DNA of 64,000 nucleotides from Embleya hyalina (lineage in GTDB: Bacteria; Actinomycetota; Actinomycetes; Streptomycetales; Streptomycetaceae), in assembly GCF_003967355.1 (NCBI RefSeq), contig NZ_BIFH01000031.1, positions 62,001 through 126,000 of the forward strand, written 5' to 3'. The notes beneath the pieces were generated by a model. It was not told the DNA's origin and searched no databases. It saw only the letters and a program-made list of their open reading frames with translations. Position 1 is the stretch's first letter. Each line of letters starts with the position of its first letter. A program made the translations under genes and the position numbers. Positions 8,012-17,029 of this stretch are shown here, one piece after another.

Positions 8012-8557
8012 ATGCCCTTGTTGATCGCGGCCCTGACGCTCGTGGGTTCGCTGTGCCTGCTCAACCTGATCCTGACGGTAGGAGTGATCAAGCGGCTGCG
8101 TGAGCACACGGAGATGCTGGCCAACGTGGGCGGTGCGGGCAACGGCCGGGCCTCGATCACGGTGGGGGAGGAGGTCGGTGATTTCACGGCCTCCACGGTG
8201 GACGGTGAACAACTCGCCCGTGACCTCCTGGTCGGTGAGACACTGGTGGCCTTCTTCTCGCCCACCTGTAAGCCCTGCAAGGAGAAGCTGCCGAAGTTCC
8301 TGGACTTCGCGGCGACGCTGCCCGGTGGGCGCGACCGGGTGTTGGCAACGGTGGTCGGCGACGCTGAAGCGTCCGCCGCGCTCGTCGCCGAGCTCACTCC
8401 GGTGGCGCGCGTGATCGTCGAGGAGTACGACGGGGCGCTGAGTGCCGCGTTCCAGGCCAAGGCGTACCCGACCTTGCTCATGGTCGCCCGGGACGGCGCC
8501 GGGCGGCTGGTCGTCACAGAGGACGAGGTCCGGCTGGGCCATCTCGCCATCGCATGA
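8012..8557 (+). CDS. MauD/TlpA-like membrane-anchored thioredoxin
   Basis: AAGGAG precedes the ATG. The 181-aa product has one N-terminal membrane anchor (residues 2-26) and a thioredoxin-fold domain with active site CKPC (Cys86, Cys89) in FFSPTCKPCKEKLPKF, plus a cis-Pro segment AYPTLLMV. The anchor and CxxC domain match MauD and TlpA/ResA-type proteins acting outside the membrane. Its stop overlaps the ATG of the ABC gene (ATGA at 8554-8557), so expression is coupled. It is the likely direct oxidase or isomerase for the peptide. Confidence 0.85.
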   Translation: MPLLIAALTLVGSLCLLNLILTVGVIKRLREHTEMLANVGGAGNGRASITVGEEVGDFTASTVDGEQLARDLLVGETLVAFFSPTCKPCKEKLPKFLDFAATLPGGRDRVLATVVGDAEASAALVAELTPVARVIVEEYDGALSAAFQAKAYPTLLMVARDGAGRLVVTEDEVRLGHLAIA

Positions 8558-10461
8558 CCGCCCTCGTGACCGAACAGCAGCCGCAGAAGCGGTCCGGCGC
8601 GGGGCGGCAGGCGGTCGCCGCGTTTTCGCTCGCCGTCCGGGCAGCTCCCGGCACACTCGCGCTGTACGCGGCGCTGGCACTGATCGTGGGTCTGCTTCCG
8701 GTGGTGGTCGCCTGGCTGACCAAGCTGGTGCTGGACCGCCTTGCCGCAGGTGCCGACGTCGGGGCCCTGACCGGGCTGGGAGTGGGACTCGCCCTGGCCG
8801 GACTGGTCACCGCGGTAGCTCCACAGGTGACCCGGTATCTGCGGGCGGGGATCGACCGGGAGGTGGGGATGGTCGCCCAGGACCGGTTGTTCACCGCTGT
8901 GGAGGGTTTCGTCGGACTGAGCCGGTTCGAGGACCCGCGTTTCCTCGACCGGCTGCGGTTGGCCCAGCAATCCGGCGGGACGGCCCCCACTCTGGTGGTG
9001 GACGGAGTCCTCGGCATGACCCGGGCGGCCCTCACCATCACCGGTTTCCTCGGCTCCTTGATTCTGCTCAGCCCGATGATGACCGTGCTGGTGCTCGCCT
9101 CGGGAGTGCCGACTCTGCTTGCGGAAATTGCGCTGTCGCGGAGGCGGGCGCGGATGTTCTGGGATGTCGGTCCCGTCGAGCGGCGGGAACTCTTCTACGG
9201 CCAGTTGCTGTCCAGTGTGGAAGCGGCCAAGGAGGTACGGCTGTTCGGCGCCGGTGCCTTTCTGCGGCACCGCATGCTGACCGAGCGCCGTACGGCCAAC
9301 GCCGCGAAGCGGGCCATGGACAGGCGCGAGGTCGTCGTCCAGGCCGGGTTGGGAGTACTTGCCGCCGTGGTGTCCGGCGGTGGGCTGCTGTGGGCAGTTG
9401 GCGCGGCGCGGACCGGGGCGTTATCCGTGGGAGGCATCACCATGTTCGTGGCAGCGGTCAGCGGAGTGCAGGGCGCGCTCGCCGCACTCGCCGGCGAGGT
9501 GGCCCGCTCTCACCAGGCGGTGCTGATGTTCCGACACTACGCGACGGTCACCACGGCCGGTCCGGAGCTGCCGGTGCCCGCCGCACCTCGCGCGCTGCCT
9601 GAGCTGCGCGACGCGATCGAGCTGCGTGACGTGTGGTTCCGCTACTCGGAGGAGCATCCCTGGGTGTTGCGCGGCGTCAGCCTGCGCATACCCCACGACC
9701 AAGCGGTGGCACTGGTCGGGCTGAATGGCGCCGGTAAGTCCACACTGGTCAAGCTCCTGTGCCGGTTCTATGACCCCACCCGGGGGGCGATTCTGTGGGA
9801 CGGCGTGGACTTGCGCGACACCGATCCGGTCGAACTGCGGCGGAGGATCGGCGCGGTGTTCCAGGACTACATGGAATACGACCTGACGGCGGCGGACAAC
9901 ATAGCCCTGGGCGGTCTGGGTTCCTCCGACAATCCGGACTCCCTCCCCGACGACCGTGTGCCGATTCAGGCCGCAGCGAAACGGGCGGGCATCCACCACA
10001 AGCTCGCAGGCCTGCCCCACGGCTACGACACGCTGCTGTCTCGCATGTTCTTCATGGAATCCGACAAGGACAATCCGGCCACCGGCGTGATGCTGTCGGG
10101 CGGCCAATGGCAACGGCTCGCCCTGGCTCGGGCTTTCCTGCGGGACGAGCAGGGCAAACGAGACCTGATGATCCTCGACGAACCCTCCGCCGGACTCGAC
10201 GCCGAGGCCGAGCACGAGATCCACGCCGAGCTGCGGCGGCACCGCACGGGGCGGACCAGCCTGCTGATCTCGCACCGACTCGGCGCCGTGCGCGAGGCCG
10301 ACCTTATCGTCGTGCTCTCCGAGGGATGTGTAGCCGAGCGGGGCGACCACGCCGCCCTCATGGCAACCGGTGGGGAGTATGCCCGATTGTTCACGCTTCA
10401 GGCAACCGGCTACCAGGACGACCCGGAAGCCGAATCAGTCTTCACTGGAGGAAACCGATGA
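8554..10461 (+). CDS. ABC transporter, fused permease and ATPase, peptide exporter type
   Basis: The 635-aa protein has an exporter-type membrane domain (about 30-320) and an ATPase domain with Walker A (GLNGAGKST, near 389-397), signature (LSGGQWQRLALARAF, near 515), Walker B (LMILDEPS) and H-loop (LLISHR). It has no N-terminal C39 peptidase domain, so it cannot cleave a leader itself. The next gene, a signal peptidase, could do that. It overlaps genes on both sides, indicating one transcript. The likely cargo is the cysteine-rich peptide. Confidence 0.9.
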   Translation: MTALVTEQQPQKRSGAGRQAVAAFSLAVRAAPGTLALYAALALIVGLLPVVVAWLTKLVLDRLAAGADVGALTGLGVGLALAGLVTAVAPQVTRYLRAGIDREVGMVAQDRLFTAVEGFVGLSRFEDPRFLDRLRLAQQSGGTAPTLVVDGVLGMTRAALTITGFLGSLILLSPMMTVLVLASGVPTLLAEIALSRRRARMFWDVGPVERRELFYGQLLSSVEAAKEVRLFGAGAFLRHRMLTERRTANAAKRAMDRREVVVQAGLGVLAAVVSGGGLLWAVGAARTGALSVGGITMFVAAVSGVQGALAALAGEVARSHQAVLMFRHYATVTTAGPELPVPAAPRALPELRDAIELRDVWFRYSEEHPWVLRGVSLRIPHDQAVALVGLNGAGKSTLVKLLCRFYDPTRGAILWDGVDLRDTDPVELRRRIGAVFQDYMEYDLTAADNIALGGLGSSDNPDSLPDDRVPIQAAAKRAGIHHKLAGLPHGYDTLLSRMFFMESDKDNPATGVMLSGGQWQRLALARAFLRDEQGKRDLMILDEPSAGLDAEAEHEIHAELRRHRTGRTSLLISHRLGAVREADLIVVLSEGCVAERGDHAALMATGGEYARLFTLQATGYQDDPEAESVFTGGNR

Positions 10462-10997
10462 TCCCCACGCGACCGCGCGACGGTACGCTGCGAGTCGCCG
10501 GAGTCACCAGGGTCGCGCTGCTTTGCGGAGCACCGGCAGCGCTTCTGGGCCTGGCGGGCCTGGTCGTCTCGGTACTGCAGGCGCGCAGGCTGGTCGTGGT
10601 AACCGTGCGTGGGGCGAGCATGGAACCGGCGTACCGCGATGGTGACCGGGTCCTCGTACGTCGTGACCTGGCCCCTTCGCCGGGGCAGGTGATCGTGATG
10701 GAACACCCCGGTGCCGGGATGGTTCCCGGCTCCGCCTGGTATGGCCCGCCTGTGGGGCGCACTGCACGGGCGCCCGCCATTACAGGGCGGCAGTGGTTGA
10801 TCAAGCGTGTGGCGGCCGCACCGGGCGACCCCGTACCGCGCGACCGGTTCCCCGCCCTGGCTGGAGTGCTCGAAACCCGGGTCCCCGTCAGCAGTTTGGT
10901 CCTGCTGGGCGACAACGAGGAGATCAGCTTCGACTCCCGGCAAGCCGGCTACTTTCCGGCGGAGCGCGTGCTGGGGACGGTGCTTCGCCACCTGTGA
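10458..10997 (+). CDS. S26-family signal peptidase
   Basis: GGAGG lies before the ATG, which overlaps the ABC gene stop. The 179-aa product has one membrane segment (about 17-40), the catalytic Ser in GASMEPAYRDGD (Ser54), the general-base Lys in WLIKRVAAAPGD (Lys116) and the C-terminal GDN...S.DSR box. It is last in the operon. A dedicated type I signal peptidase could remove the leader of the peptide after the Ala-rich stretch at residues 22-25. A role in general secretion is less likely given the context. Confidence 0.88.
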   Translation: MIPTRPRDGTLRVAGVTRVALLCGAPAALLGLAGLVVSVLQARRLVVVTVRGASMEPAYRDGDRVLVRRDLAPSPGQVIVMEHPGAGMVPGSAWYGPPVGRTARAPAITGRQWLIKRVAAAPGDPVPRDRFPALAGVLETRVPVSSLVLLGDNEEISFDSRQAGYFPAERVLGTVLRHL

Positions 10998-11192
10998 GTG
11001 TGCGTTGTGGTGGCGGTGGTTGGTCGTCAGTGGGGCGCGGGTGTCGTGTGGGTGTTTGTGTGCTGGTCGGGGTGTGGATGACCGTGATTGTTTCGACTGT
11101 CACGGGAGTGACCATCGACTGACGTCGGGTGCTTAACACAAGCGGGGGTGGATTCAACTGGTCGTCGCAACACTTGGATGTGGAGGTGTTGC

Positions 11193-12116
11193 ATGGGAAG
11201 ACCGGTCGGGTGGATTACGCCGTTCACCGGGCGTCCGGCGATGCGTTCGCCGGGTCGTCCGCCTCCCCGGCGGGAGGTGGAGCGGGCGTTCCGGGCGAGG
11301 GTCGCCGAGGGCTTGACGATCGAGGACGCCGCGGTCGCGTGCGGTGTGTCGGGCCCGGTCGGTTCGCGGTGGTTCCGCAAGGGTGGCGGCATGCCGCCGA
11401 TGCAGTCGGATCCGCCGTCGGGTGGATACCTGTCGTTCGCCGAGCGTGAGGAGATCGCGCTGCTCAAGGCCCAGGACGTGGGAGTCCGCGAGATTGCGCG
11501 CCGCCTGGGCGGGGGTCCCGCCACGGTCTCCCGGGAGCTGCGGCGCAACGCTGCCACGCGCGGCGGCCGGCTGGAGTACCGGGCGTCGACCGCGCAGTGG
11601 AAGGCCGAGTTGGCGGCGCGGCGGCCCAAGACCGCGAAGCCGGCGGGCGACGAGCGGCTGCGCACGTATGTGCAGGACCGCCTCGCGGGCGAAGTCCGGT
11701 TCCCGGACGGCACGCCCGCGGCAGGGCCGCAGGCGTCGCGGTGGAAGGGCCGGAACAAGCCCCGCCGTCGGGACCGTCGGTGGGCGACGTCGTGGAGCCC
11801 GGAGCGGATCTCCCGCCGACTCGGGACGGACTTCCCCGATGACGAGTCCATGCGGATCTCGCACGAGGCGATCCACCAGGCGCTGTTCGTCCAAGGACGT
11901 GGGGCACTCAAGCGTGAGCTGGTCGCCTGCCTGCGCACAGGACGGGCGTTGCGCGTCCCGAGGGAACGCGCACGCAACCGCGCTCGCGGTCATGTCACGC
12001 CGGATGTGGTGATCAGTGAGCGGCCCTCGGAGGCGGCCGACCGGGCGGTGCCCCCACTCGCCTGGTCGGCCTCGACCGCCTCACCGGCGGCCTGCACCCG
12101 GGACAACTCGTCGTGA
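11193..12116 (+). pseudogene. IS30-family transposase lacking its catalytic domain
   Basis: GGAGGTG precedes the ATG at 11193. The N-terminal two-thirds match IS30 transposases: a first HTH, then YLSFAEREEIALLKAQ and EIARRLGGGPATVSRELRRN, then SMRISHEAIHQALFVQGRGA. Homology stops near 12050 after SERPSEAADRAVP, where the GHWEGDL start of the DDE domain should follow. From there the DNA matches a DnaB-like helicase in another frame. The element is therefore dead and joined to foreign sequence. No right-end inverted repeat is seen. Confidence 0.88.
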
Positions 12117-12841
12117 TCGCCGCGCGGCCGGCCCACGGCAAGAGCACCCTGGCGATCAACCTCGCGCGGTCCTGTGCCGTTGCCGAGGGCCGCCCCGTGT
12201 TGCTGTTCTCTCCGCAGATGAGCCGTCTGGACATCCAGCGGCGCGTGATGTCCGCGGAGGGCCGCATCCCCCTGCACCACCTCACCCACCGGCGACCGAC
12301 CGGCGACGACTTGCAGGCCTTCACCGAAGCCATGCCCCGCGTTGCCAAGGCCGCGCTGACCGTCGACACGACGGCCCGACCCGATGTGGACGCGATCCGC
12401 TCCCAATGCCACCGGATGCGCACCCGCGGCGGCGTGGACCTGCTGATCGTCGACACCGTCCACGAACTCGCCCCCGCGCGCCGGTACGACAACCGGTACG
12501 GCGAACTCGAGGAGATCAGCCGCTCCCTCAAACGCGTCGCCCGAGAACTGGGCATCCCTGTGGTAGTCACCGCCCAGCTCAACCGTGATCCCGAGACTCG
12601 GCCGGCCCGGGAACCCAGGCCGAGCGATATCAGGGACTGCGGGGCTTTCGAGGAGGACGCGGACCTGGTCGTACTGATCAACCGCGACGACGTGCACGAT
12701 CCGCGATCCCCGCGCGCGGGTGAGGCCGACCTCATCGTGGCCAAACATCGCAACGGCCCCACCGGCCGCCTCACTGTCGCCTTCCAGGGACACCTGGCGC
12801 GCTTCATCGACCTCGCCGCCGACTACACGCCGCGTGTGTAG
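12050..12841 (+). pseudogene. DnaB-like helicase C-terminal (RecA-like) domain, no N-terminus
   Basis: The frame begins after a TGA at 12017-12019 and encodes RLVGLDRLTGGLHPGQLVVI, then Walker A (ARPAHGKST), Walker B (LLIVDTVHEL) and the VVVTAQLNRDPETR loop typical of DnaB. It ends at 12841. The N-terminal primase-binding domain is missing, and the 5' end coincides with the break in the IS30 transposase. A GTG at 12113 could start a shorter protein, but that would discard the strand before the P-loop. I treat it as a truncated replicative-helicase fragment, perhaps from a plasmid or phage. Confidence 0.7.
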
Positions 12842-12855
12842 GGTCTCGGATTTCA

Positions 12856-12950
12856 TGTCGGAATCTCAGAACTGATGTCGGATCAGAGTCGGATCCGACA
12901 CGGACTTGAGACTCGCAGATTGTCTCGTCTCGACTGGGTTGTCGGATTCT
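12856..12950. repeat. Cluster of TGTCGGA motifs in both orientations
   Basis: TGTCGGA occurs near 12856, 12876 and 12940, and TCCGACA at 12894-12900. TGTCGGATC (12876-12884) and GATCCGACA (12892-12900) form a 9-bp inverted repeat. The region is noncoding and lies between the helicase fragment and a broken gene. Operator function is possible. Confidence 0.35.
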
Positions 12951-13098
12951 CGCTGCGTCTCATAGCGAGGTGGCCGGTTCTCGCGTACCTGGCTGTTCTG
13001 GCGGTGTCCCGTCTCGGGCCATCCGGTCCGGTTCGCTCGGGGTTTTCGAAGATCCGGTCGGTTGGGCTGCTGTCGGTAGGGGATGGCAGGTTGCGTCG

Positions 13099-13456
13099 AT
13101 GAGCTACGACCTTGCTGTGGGAGGGCGAGCGGCCGGCAGACAATGCCGCTGCGGCCGAGTGCTTTGCCGATCTGTACGACCGGTACATGGACACGGAGGA
13201 GCCCGTGGTTCCCCCGGCGGATCGCATCACGGCCTTCGTCGCCGCGCTGTTGGAACGGTGGCCGGATCCCACGGAGAACGACGACGAGGACTCGCCCTGG
13301 TCGGCGGGGACGCTGATCGGCGCTGCCTGCGGCCCGCTGATCTACTTCTCCATGAGCTGGAGCATGGCCGAGGAGGCATCCGCCCACGCAGCGGAGGTTG
13401 CCTCGTCGCTGGGCCTCAACTGCTTCGACCCGCGGGCACGGCAACTCCGGCCCTGA
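13099..13456 (+). pseudogene. Conserved actinobacterial hypothetical, frameshifted at codon 8
   Basis: The ATG at 13099 encodes MSYDLAV, the start typical of a widespread Streptomyces family (MSYDLAVWEG...). The frame then breaks, and the neighbouring frame continues as WEGERPADNAAAAECFADLY to the stop at 13456. A two-base loss in the TGTGTGG run near 13116 restores the family sequence. Translation could restart at the TTG at 13112, so a nearly complete 114-aa product is still possible. Confidence 0.75.
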
Positions 13457-13725
13457 CAACGGCGCGGGAGCGATCGAACTTCGGCAGGCGGCGGGCCTGG
13501 CGGGCGCCCCCGGGTCAGGTGCCGGCTCGAAACACGGCCAACCCGATCATCCGTGGACGGAGGTCGAACCAGACGCCCGTCAATCTCCGAATCTACCCCA
13601 CCGCAGAGTCCGGCTTCGGCGCTCGAGCATTCCACCTGCCGACCGCAGCCAAACCGCGAGCCGTTTCGCGCGGCACTGCAGCAACCTCGGCACCCGCGAT
13701 TCGCTCTACCGCCGCTTCCGCAAAA

Positions 13726-13773
13726 GCCATGTCGTTTGCGAACAGCGGAACTCGTGTTCTCAAACGACATGGC
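13726..13773. repeat. Long inverted repeat, 19-bp arms
   Basis: Arm 13726-13744 (GCCATGTCGTTTGCGAACA) pairs with 13755-13773 with one mismatch, around a 10-base loop. It lies in a noncoding stretch (13457-13882). There is no T-run. It might be a terminator, a protein-binding site or the remnant of a small mobile element. Confidence 0.7.
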
Positions 13774-13882
13774 AACCGCCCAGCTCGTAGGTGTCTCAAT
13801 CGCCATCTGCACTGCGACGGAACACAGATCGTGCGAGGGGGCATGCAGCGCGAGCGCCGTCGTGTCGGTGGGTGCTGGTTAG

Positions 13883-14566
13883 GTGGTGGCTGTGGAGACC
13901 CCTGGTTCGCCGTTGCCGATTCGTGCGTGCTGGCTCTCGTGGATTGCCGTGTACGGGGCAGGCCAAGCCGAGTTGGCGGCGCTGCTCGGGCTCACGGGCG
14001 TCCGCGAGACGACATGGGCGGAGGGCGCGGATCTTGTCGACGACGTGGCGCACAGCGGTGAGGAGCGGTTCTCGACCGTTGTGATCCTTCCGCCGATCAA
14101 CGCGTGGACGCTGGTGATTGGGGCTTGGGTCGGGCTCCCGTACCTTGAGCGCACCGCGTATGTCACCGAGCTCTGCCGGCGGTTGAGTGCCGAGTTCGGG
14201 CGAGCCCATGCATACTTCCACAGCGAGCAGAACGACGGCGAGGCATGGCTGATCGCCGAAGGTGGCCGGGTGGTCAGGCGGTGGATTGCCGAGTATCCGG
14301 GACTCGCGCTCGGCGAACCGTTCGGTGTCGAGCGCCGACTGCTGGACGAGTTCGGGATCCCCGGCAGGCCCGAGGACCTCGACCCCGAAGATGACCGGGC
14401 GAGCAGTTGGGGTGCCAGTTGGGGCGAGTGCTGGGCGCCGGTCGTCGCGTCGGAGTCGAGCGTTGATCCGCGGCAGATCGGGCCTGAGACCCCGGCGCCC
14501 GGGGTGGTGCTCGTGGCCGACACGCCGCTGCCCGATGGGCAGTCCGAGAAATTGGCATCGTCCTGA
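13883..14566 (+). CDS. Hypothetical protein, 227 aa
   Basis: It starts with GTG at 13883; the site upstream is weak. The product is soluble with no signal peptide. Segments TTVVILPPINAWTLVIGAWV-like and LCRRLSAEFGRAHAYFHSEQ suggest an alternating alpha/beta fold resembling conserved Streptomyces hypotheticals often found near toxin or immunity genes. I cannot assign a function. Codon usage is normal for the window and the frame is intact. Confidence 0.65.
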   Translation: MVAVETPGSPLPIRACWLSWIAVYGAGQAELAALLGLTGVRETTWAEGADLVDDVAHSGEERFSTVVILPPINAWTLVIGAWVGLPYLERTAYVTELCRRLSAEFGRAHAYFHSEQNDGEAWLIAEGGRVVRRWIAEYPGLALGEPFGVERRLLDEFGIPGRPEDLDPEDDRASSWGASWGECWAPVVASESSVDPRQIGPETPAPGVVLVADTPLPDGQSEKLASS

Positions 14567-14642
14567 GACAGCCGCCGACTGACACGTCGTGAGGCAACTG
14601 GGGGACGTCTAGTTCACAGCCCTGGCATACGACACCGGGAGC

Positions 14643-14669
14643 GAGAACCTACAGCGTGTGTAGGTTCTC
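14643..14669. terminator. Perfect 11-bp hairpin downstream of the 227-aa gene
   Basis: GAGAACCTACA (14643-14653) pairs with TGTAGGTTCTC (14659-14669) around a 5-base loop. Its position 77 bases after the stop fits a terminator, although a T-run is missing. Confidence 0.6.
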
Positions 14670-14684
14670 AGGATCCGCACCGTA

Positions 14685-14730
14685 TTCTCAGCGCCGACGC
14701 CATGCCGCACATGTGGCGTCGGCGTGAGAA
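14685..14730. repeat. Second large hairpin, 17-bp stem with one bulge
   Basis: Arm 14685-14702 pairs with 14714-14730 around an 11-base loop, with one bulged G. Both this and the hairpin just before it contain GAGAA/TTCTC ends, so they may form one composite structure. Confidence 0.55.
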
Positions 14731-15362
14731 CGCGCTGGTCAGTACCCCAGGCCTTCCCGCGTCGCCCGCCGCCGGCCGGCCGAATCCGGGTGTCCGCGGG
14801 CCCGTGCCGGCCCTCCCGCACCCGCCGGGCCGACAGCGGTACCTTCCTCGCCGCGTGTTTCGCTACGGACAACCCCCGCCCTCGGTGAACACCACGCCGG
14901 GAGGATCCGGACCGCCGGCGGGCCTTGGGTGCCCCGCTCACGCCACGCGCGTCGATGTGAGGAAGCGCGCCGCATGCACCGGTCGGGCCGCCTCTTCCCC
15001 TGAGGCGGCGGCCGTCGCGTCGGTGACGGCGGCGTGACGCCGGGTCCGCGACGCGTTTCGCAACGGCCCCGGCGTGGGAAACCCCGCGAAAGGAGTGTGT
15101 GGACCGACACGGGACGGGCCTCGCCCGGCGGCCCCGCCCCGTCGCCGCGGCAAGTCCACGCGAAAGAGCGCCCGTTGCCGCCGGGCCGTCGCTGCGGCCG
15201 ATCCGATCCCACCCCGGACCGCACGCGGCGACCCGAGCGCAACCCCCGCCCCGACGGGCGACGTTGATCGGCGCATGGCCCGCCCACACACCCCCCGTCC
15301 GGCATCACACGGGGGCGGAGACAACAGCCACCGGGCTTGGCCACAGGGCAATAAATGCGGTT
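14731..15362. other. Long gap, no convincing gene
   Basis: Frames here are Pro/Arg-rich with no recognisable domain. A GAAAGGAG site precedes a short GTG frame starting near 15097, but its composition looks random. I annotate nothing. Confidence 0.4.
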
Positions 15363-16517
15363 TCAGGTGGATCCGGGCGAGGGGAGTCGGTGGCGGCGGC
15401 CGGTGTCGGGGTCGCCTTCCCACACGTACTGTTCGCGCTCGGTGAGGGTGATGCCGTGGTCCCAGCGGCTGACCTGCCAGTGTGCGGTCCACGCGTCCCA
15501 GGCAGTTTCGACCGCGTCGAACAGGCGGCGAGGTCCGCCTTGTTCGGTGCGGGCGCCGCCGTCGGGCTCGGTGGTGACGACGGCCCAGGAGGAGGTGCCG
15601 TCGTGGATCCAGGCGTTGACGCCGTCCCGGTCGGTGTCGGTGGCGTAGACGACGTCGGGCAGGGCCATGCGCAGCGCCCACAGCAGGTTCACGTCGGTGT
15701 GCAGGGGAGTGATGTCGCGGTCGACGCCCCGCTTGTCGTCGGGCGCGCGGCCGGCGCGGACCTGCGTATAGGAGCGGACGGTGGCGGCGGGCGCCGGTAT
15801 GTCGCGAGCGTTCATGAATTGAGCCAGGCCGTGCATCCAGCCCCGGGCGCTGCGGTGGTCGTCGGCGACGGTGACGGCGAAGTGGCCCATGCGCCCGAGG
15901 GGGAAGACCAGGTCGCCGCCGGGGACGGTCTGTGCGATCCAGGTCCAGGGGACGTGGTCGACGGCGTAGGTGGCGATCACCCGGTCGTGAGGGGCCGTTG
16001 CGGGCCGGCCGAGGTTGCCGTTGCCGACCGCGACGTCGACGCGGGCCCCGGCACGGTTCAGTGCGCGGGCGGCTGCGTCGGCGAGTCCCGTCGAAGCCTC
16101 CACGCTGGTGACTCGCCCGGAGGTGCCGACGCGGTGGGCGATCAGTGCCGCGTTCCAGCCGGTCCCGGTCCCCAACTCCAGCACGTGGTGGCCGGGGTGG
16201 ACGTCGAGGGAATCGAGCATGGTCGCCACGACCGCGGGCGCCGACAGCGATGACGAGGGGAGGCCGTCGGTGATCTCGGTGACGGCCGCGTCGTCGGGCC
16301 CGGCGTAGACGAGTTCGGCCCACCGGCCCGGGCTCGCGCTGCGGTCGACGGGCACGTAGGCGTTCCCGTCCCAGTCCCACAGGCGGTCGGGCGCGAACGC
16401 GTGGCGGGGCAGCGCGTCGAACGCGTCGCGCACCCACGGGGCGTCCTCGGGCCACGCGCCGCGCGTCCGCATCGCCTCGTCCAGGGCGCGGCGGCGTTCC
16501 TCCAGGACGTCGGTCAT
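15363..16517 (-). CDS. Protein-L-isoaspartate-type SAM methyltransferase
   Basis: The 384-aa product has the PCMT architecture: SLSAPAVVATMLDSLDVHPG, then motif I (VLELGTGTGWNAALIA) binding S-adenosylmethionine, then TSVEASTGLADAAA and the DRVIATYAVDHVPW region. The C-terminal 150 residues are the extension seen in actinobacterial PCMT relatives linked to ribosomal peptides (GPRRLFDAVETAWDAWTAHW). Such enzymes methylate Asp side chains in graspetide or FxLD clusters. No ATP-grasp or LanB gene is adjacent, so the substrate is unknown. The ATG directly follows a TAG of a possible small frame. Confidence 0.85.
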   Translation of the reverse strand: MTDVLEERRRALDEAMRTRGAWPEDAPWVRDAFDALPRHAFAPDRLWDWDGNAYVPVDRSASPGRWAELVYAGPDDAAVTEITDGLPSSSLSAPAVVATMLDSLDVHPGHHVLELGTGTGWNAALIAHRVGTSGRVTSVEASTGLADAAARALNRAGARVDVAVGNGNLGRPATAPHDRVIATYAVDHVPWTWIAQTVPGGDLVFPLGRMGHFAVTVADDHRSARGWMHGLAQFMNARDIPAPAATVRSYTQVRAGRAPDDKRGVDRDITPLHTDVNLLWALRMALPDVVYATDTDRDGVNAWIHDGTSSWAVVTTEPDGGARTEQGGPRRLFDAVETAWDAWTAHWQVSRWDHGITLTEREQYVWEGDPDTGRRHRLPSPGST

Positions 16518-16640
16518 CTACTTGGGGTCCTTCTTGTGGCGGCCGTCCGGGGTCGGTTCCGGGGTGGGCCGGCCGTCCTTGTTGCCCGGCGGGGGGTTGC
16601 CCTTGGACGGTCGGGGGCCGGTTTGCTGTGGTCGCCCATG
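16518..16640 (-). pseudogene. Possible small peptide gene upstream of the methyltransferase
   Basis: An ATG near 16638 begins MGDHSKPAPDRP, and a shifted frame continues as SKGNPPPGNKDGRPTPEPTP to a TAG touching the methyltransferase ATG. One base lost in the CCAAGG region would join them. A short hydrophilic, Pro/Gly-rich product is implied. This is tentative. Confidence 0.3.
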
Positions 16641-17029
16641 ATGGTGGTCGCCCCTTCTCGGGTCGTCACGGTCCGAAACCTCATGATGACGCAACCGGGG
16701 GGAGGGGGAACGGTTCACGACGACCGAAGCCGGCACGCGGCGGGACGCAGTGTCACGGCGCCTGTCCGTGCCGCCGCCGTCGAGGACCACCTCGCCGGGT
16801 CCGTACGCATGACCACCCGCGATGCGGTTCGCTCCGCCTTTCCCAGGACTCGAGGAGAAGAATTCAAACGCCCGGAGCGCCGGTGCCTTTCCGAGCCGAC
16901 GGTTGCACGGTCCGCACGACCGCGGTCGTGGGCTGCCGTGTGCGAGCCCACCGCCGCCCCAGTGGCAGGCGCGGTCGACGCGCGGAAAACGGGGTGAGCC
17001 GGCCGAGGCGGGAGTGAGACGATTCCGGG
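16641..17029. other. Intergenic, nothing firm
   Basis: It should contain the promoter of the leftward methyltransferase. A 16-bp perfect palindrome, CACGACCGCGGTCGTG, lies near 16915-16930. No coding frame is supported. Confidence 0.4.

Noticed and set aside
15097-15267. A small GTG gene with a good GAAAGGAG site
   Set aside because: The translation is dominated by Pro and Arg with no family resemblance, as in random high-GC frames.
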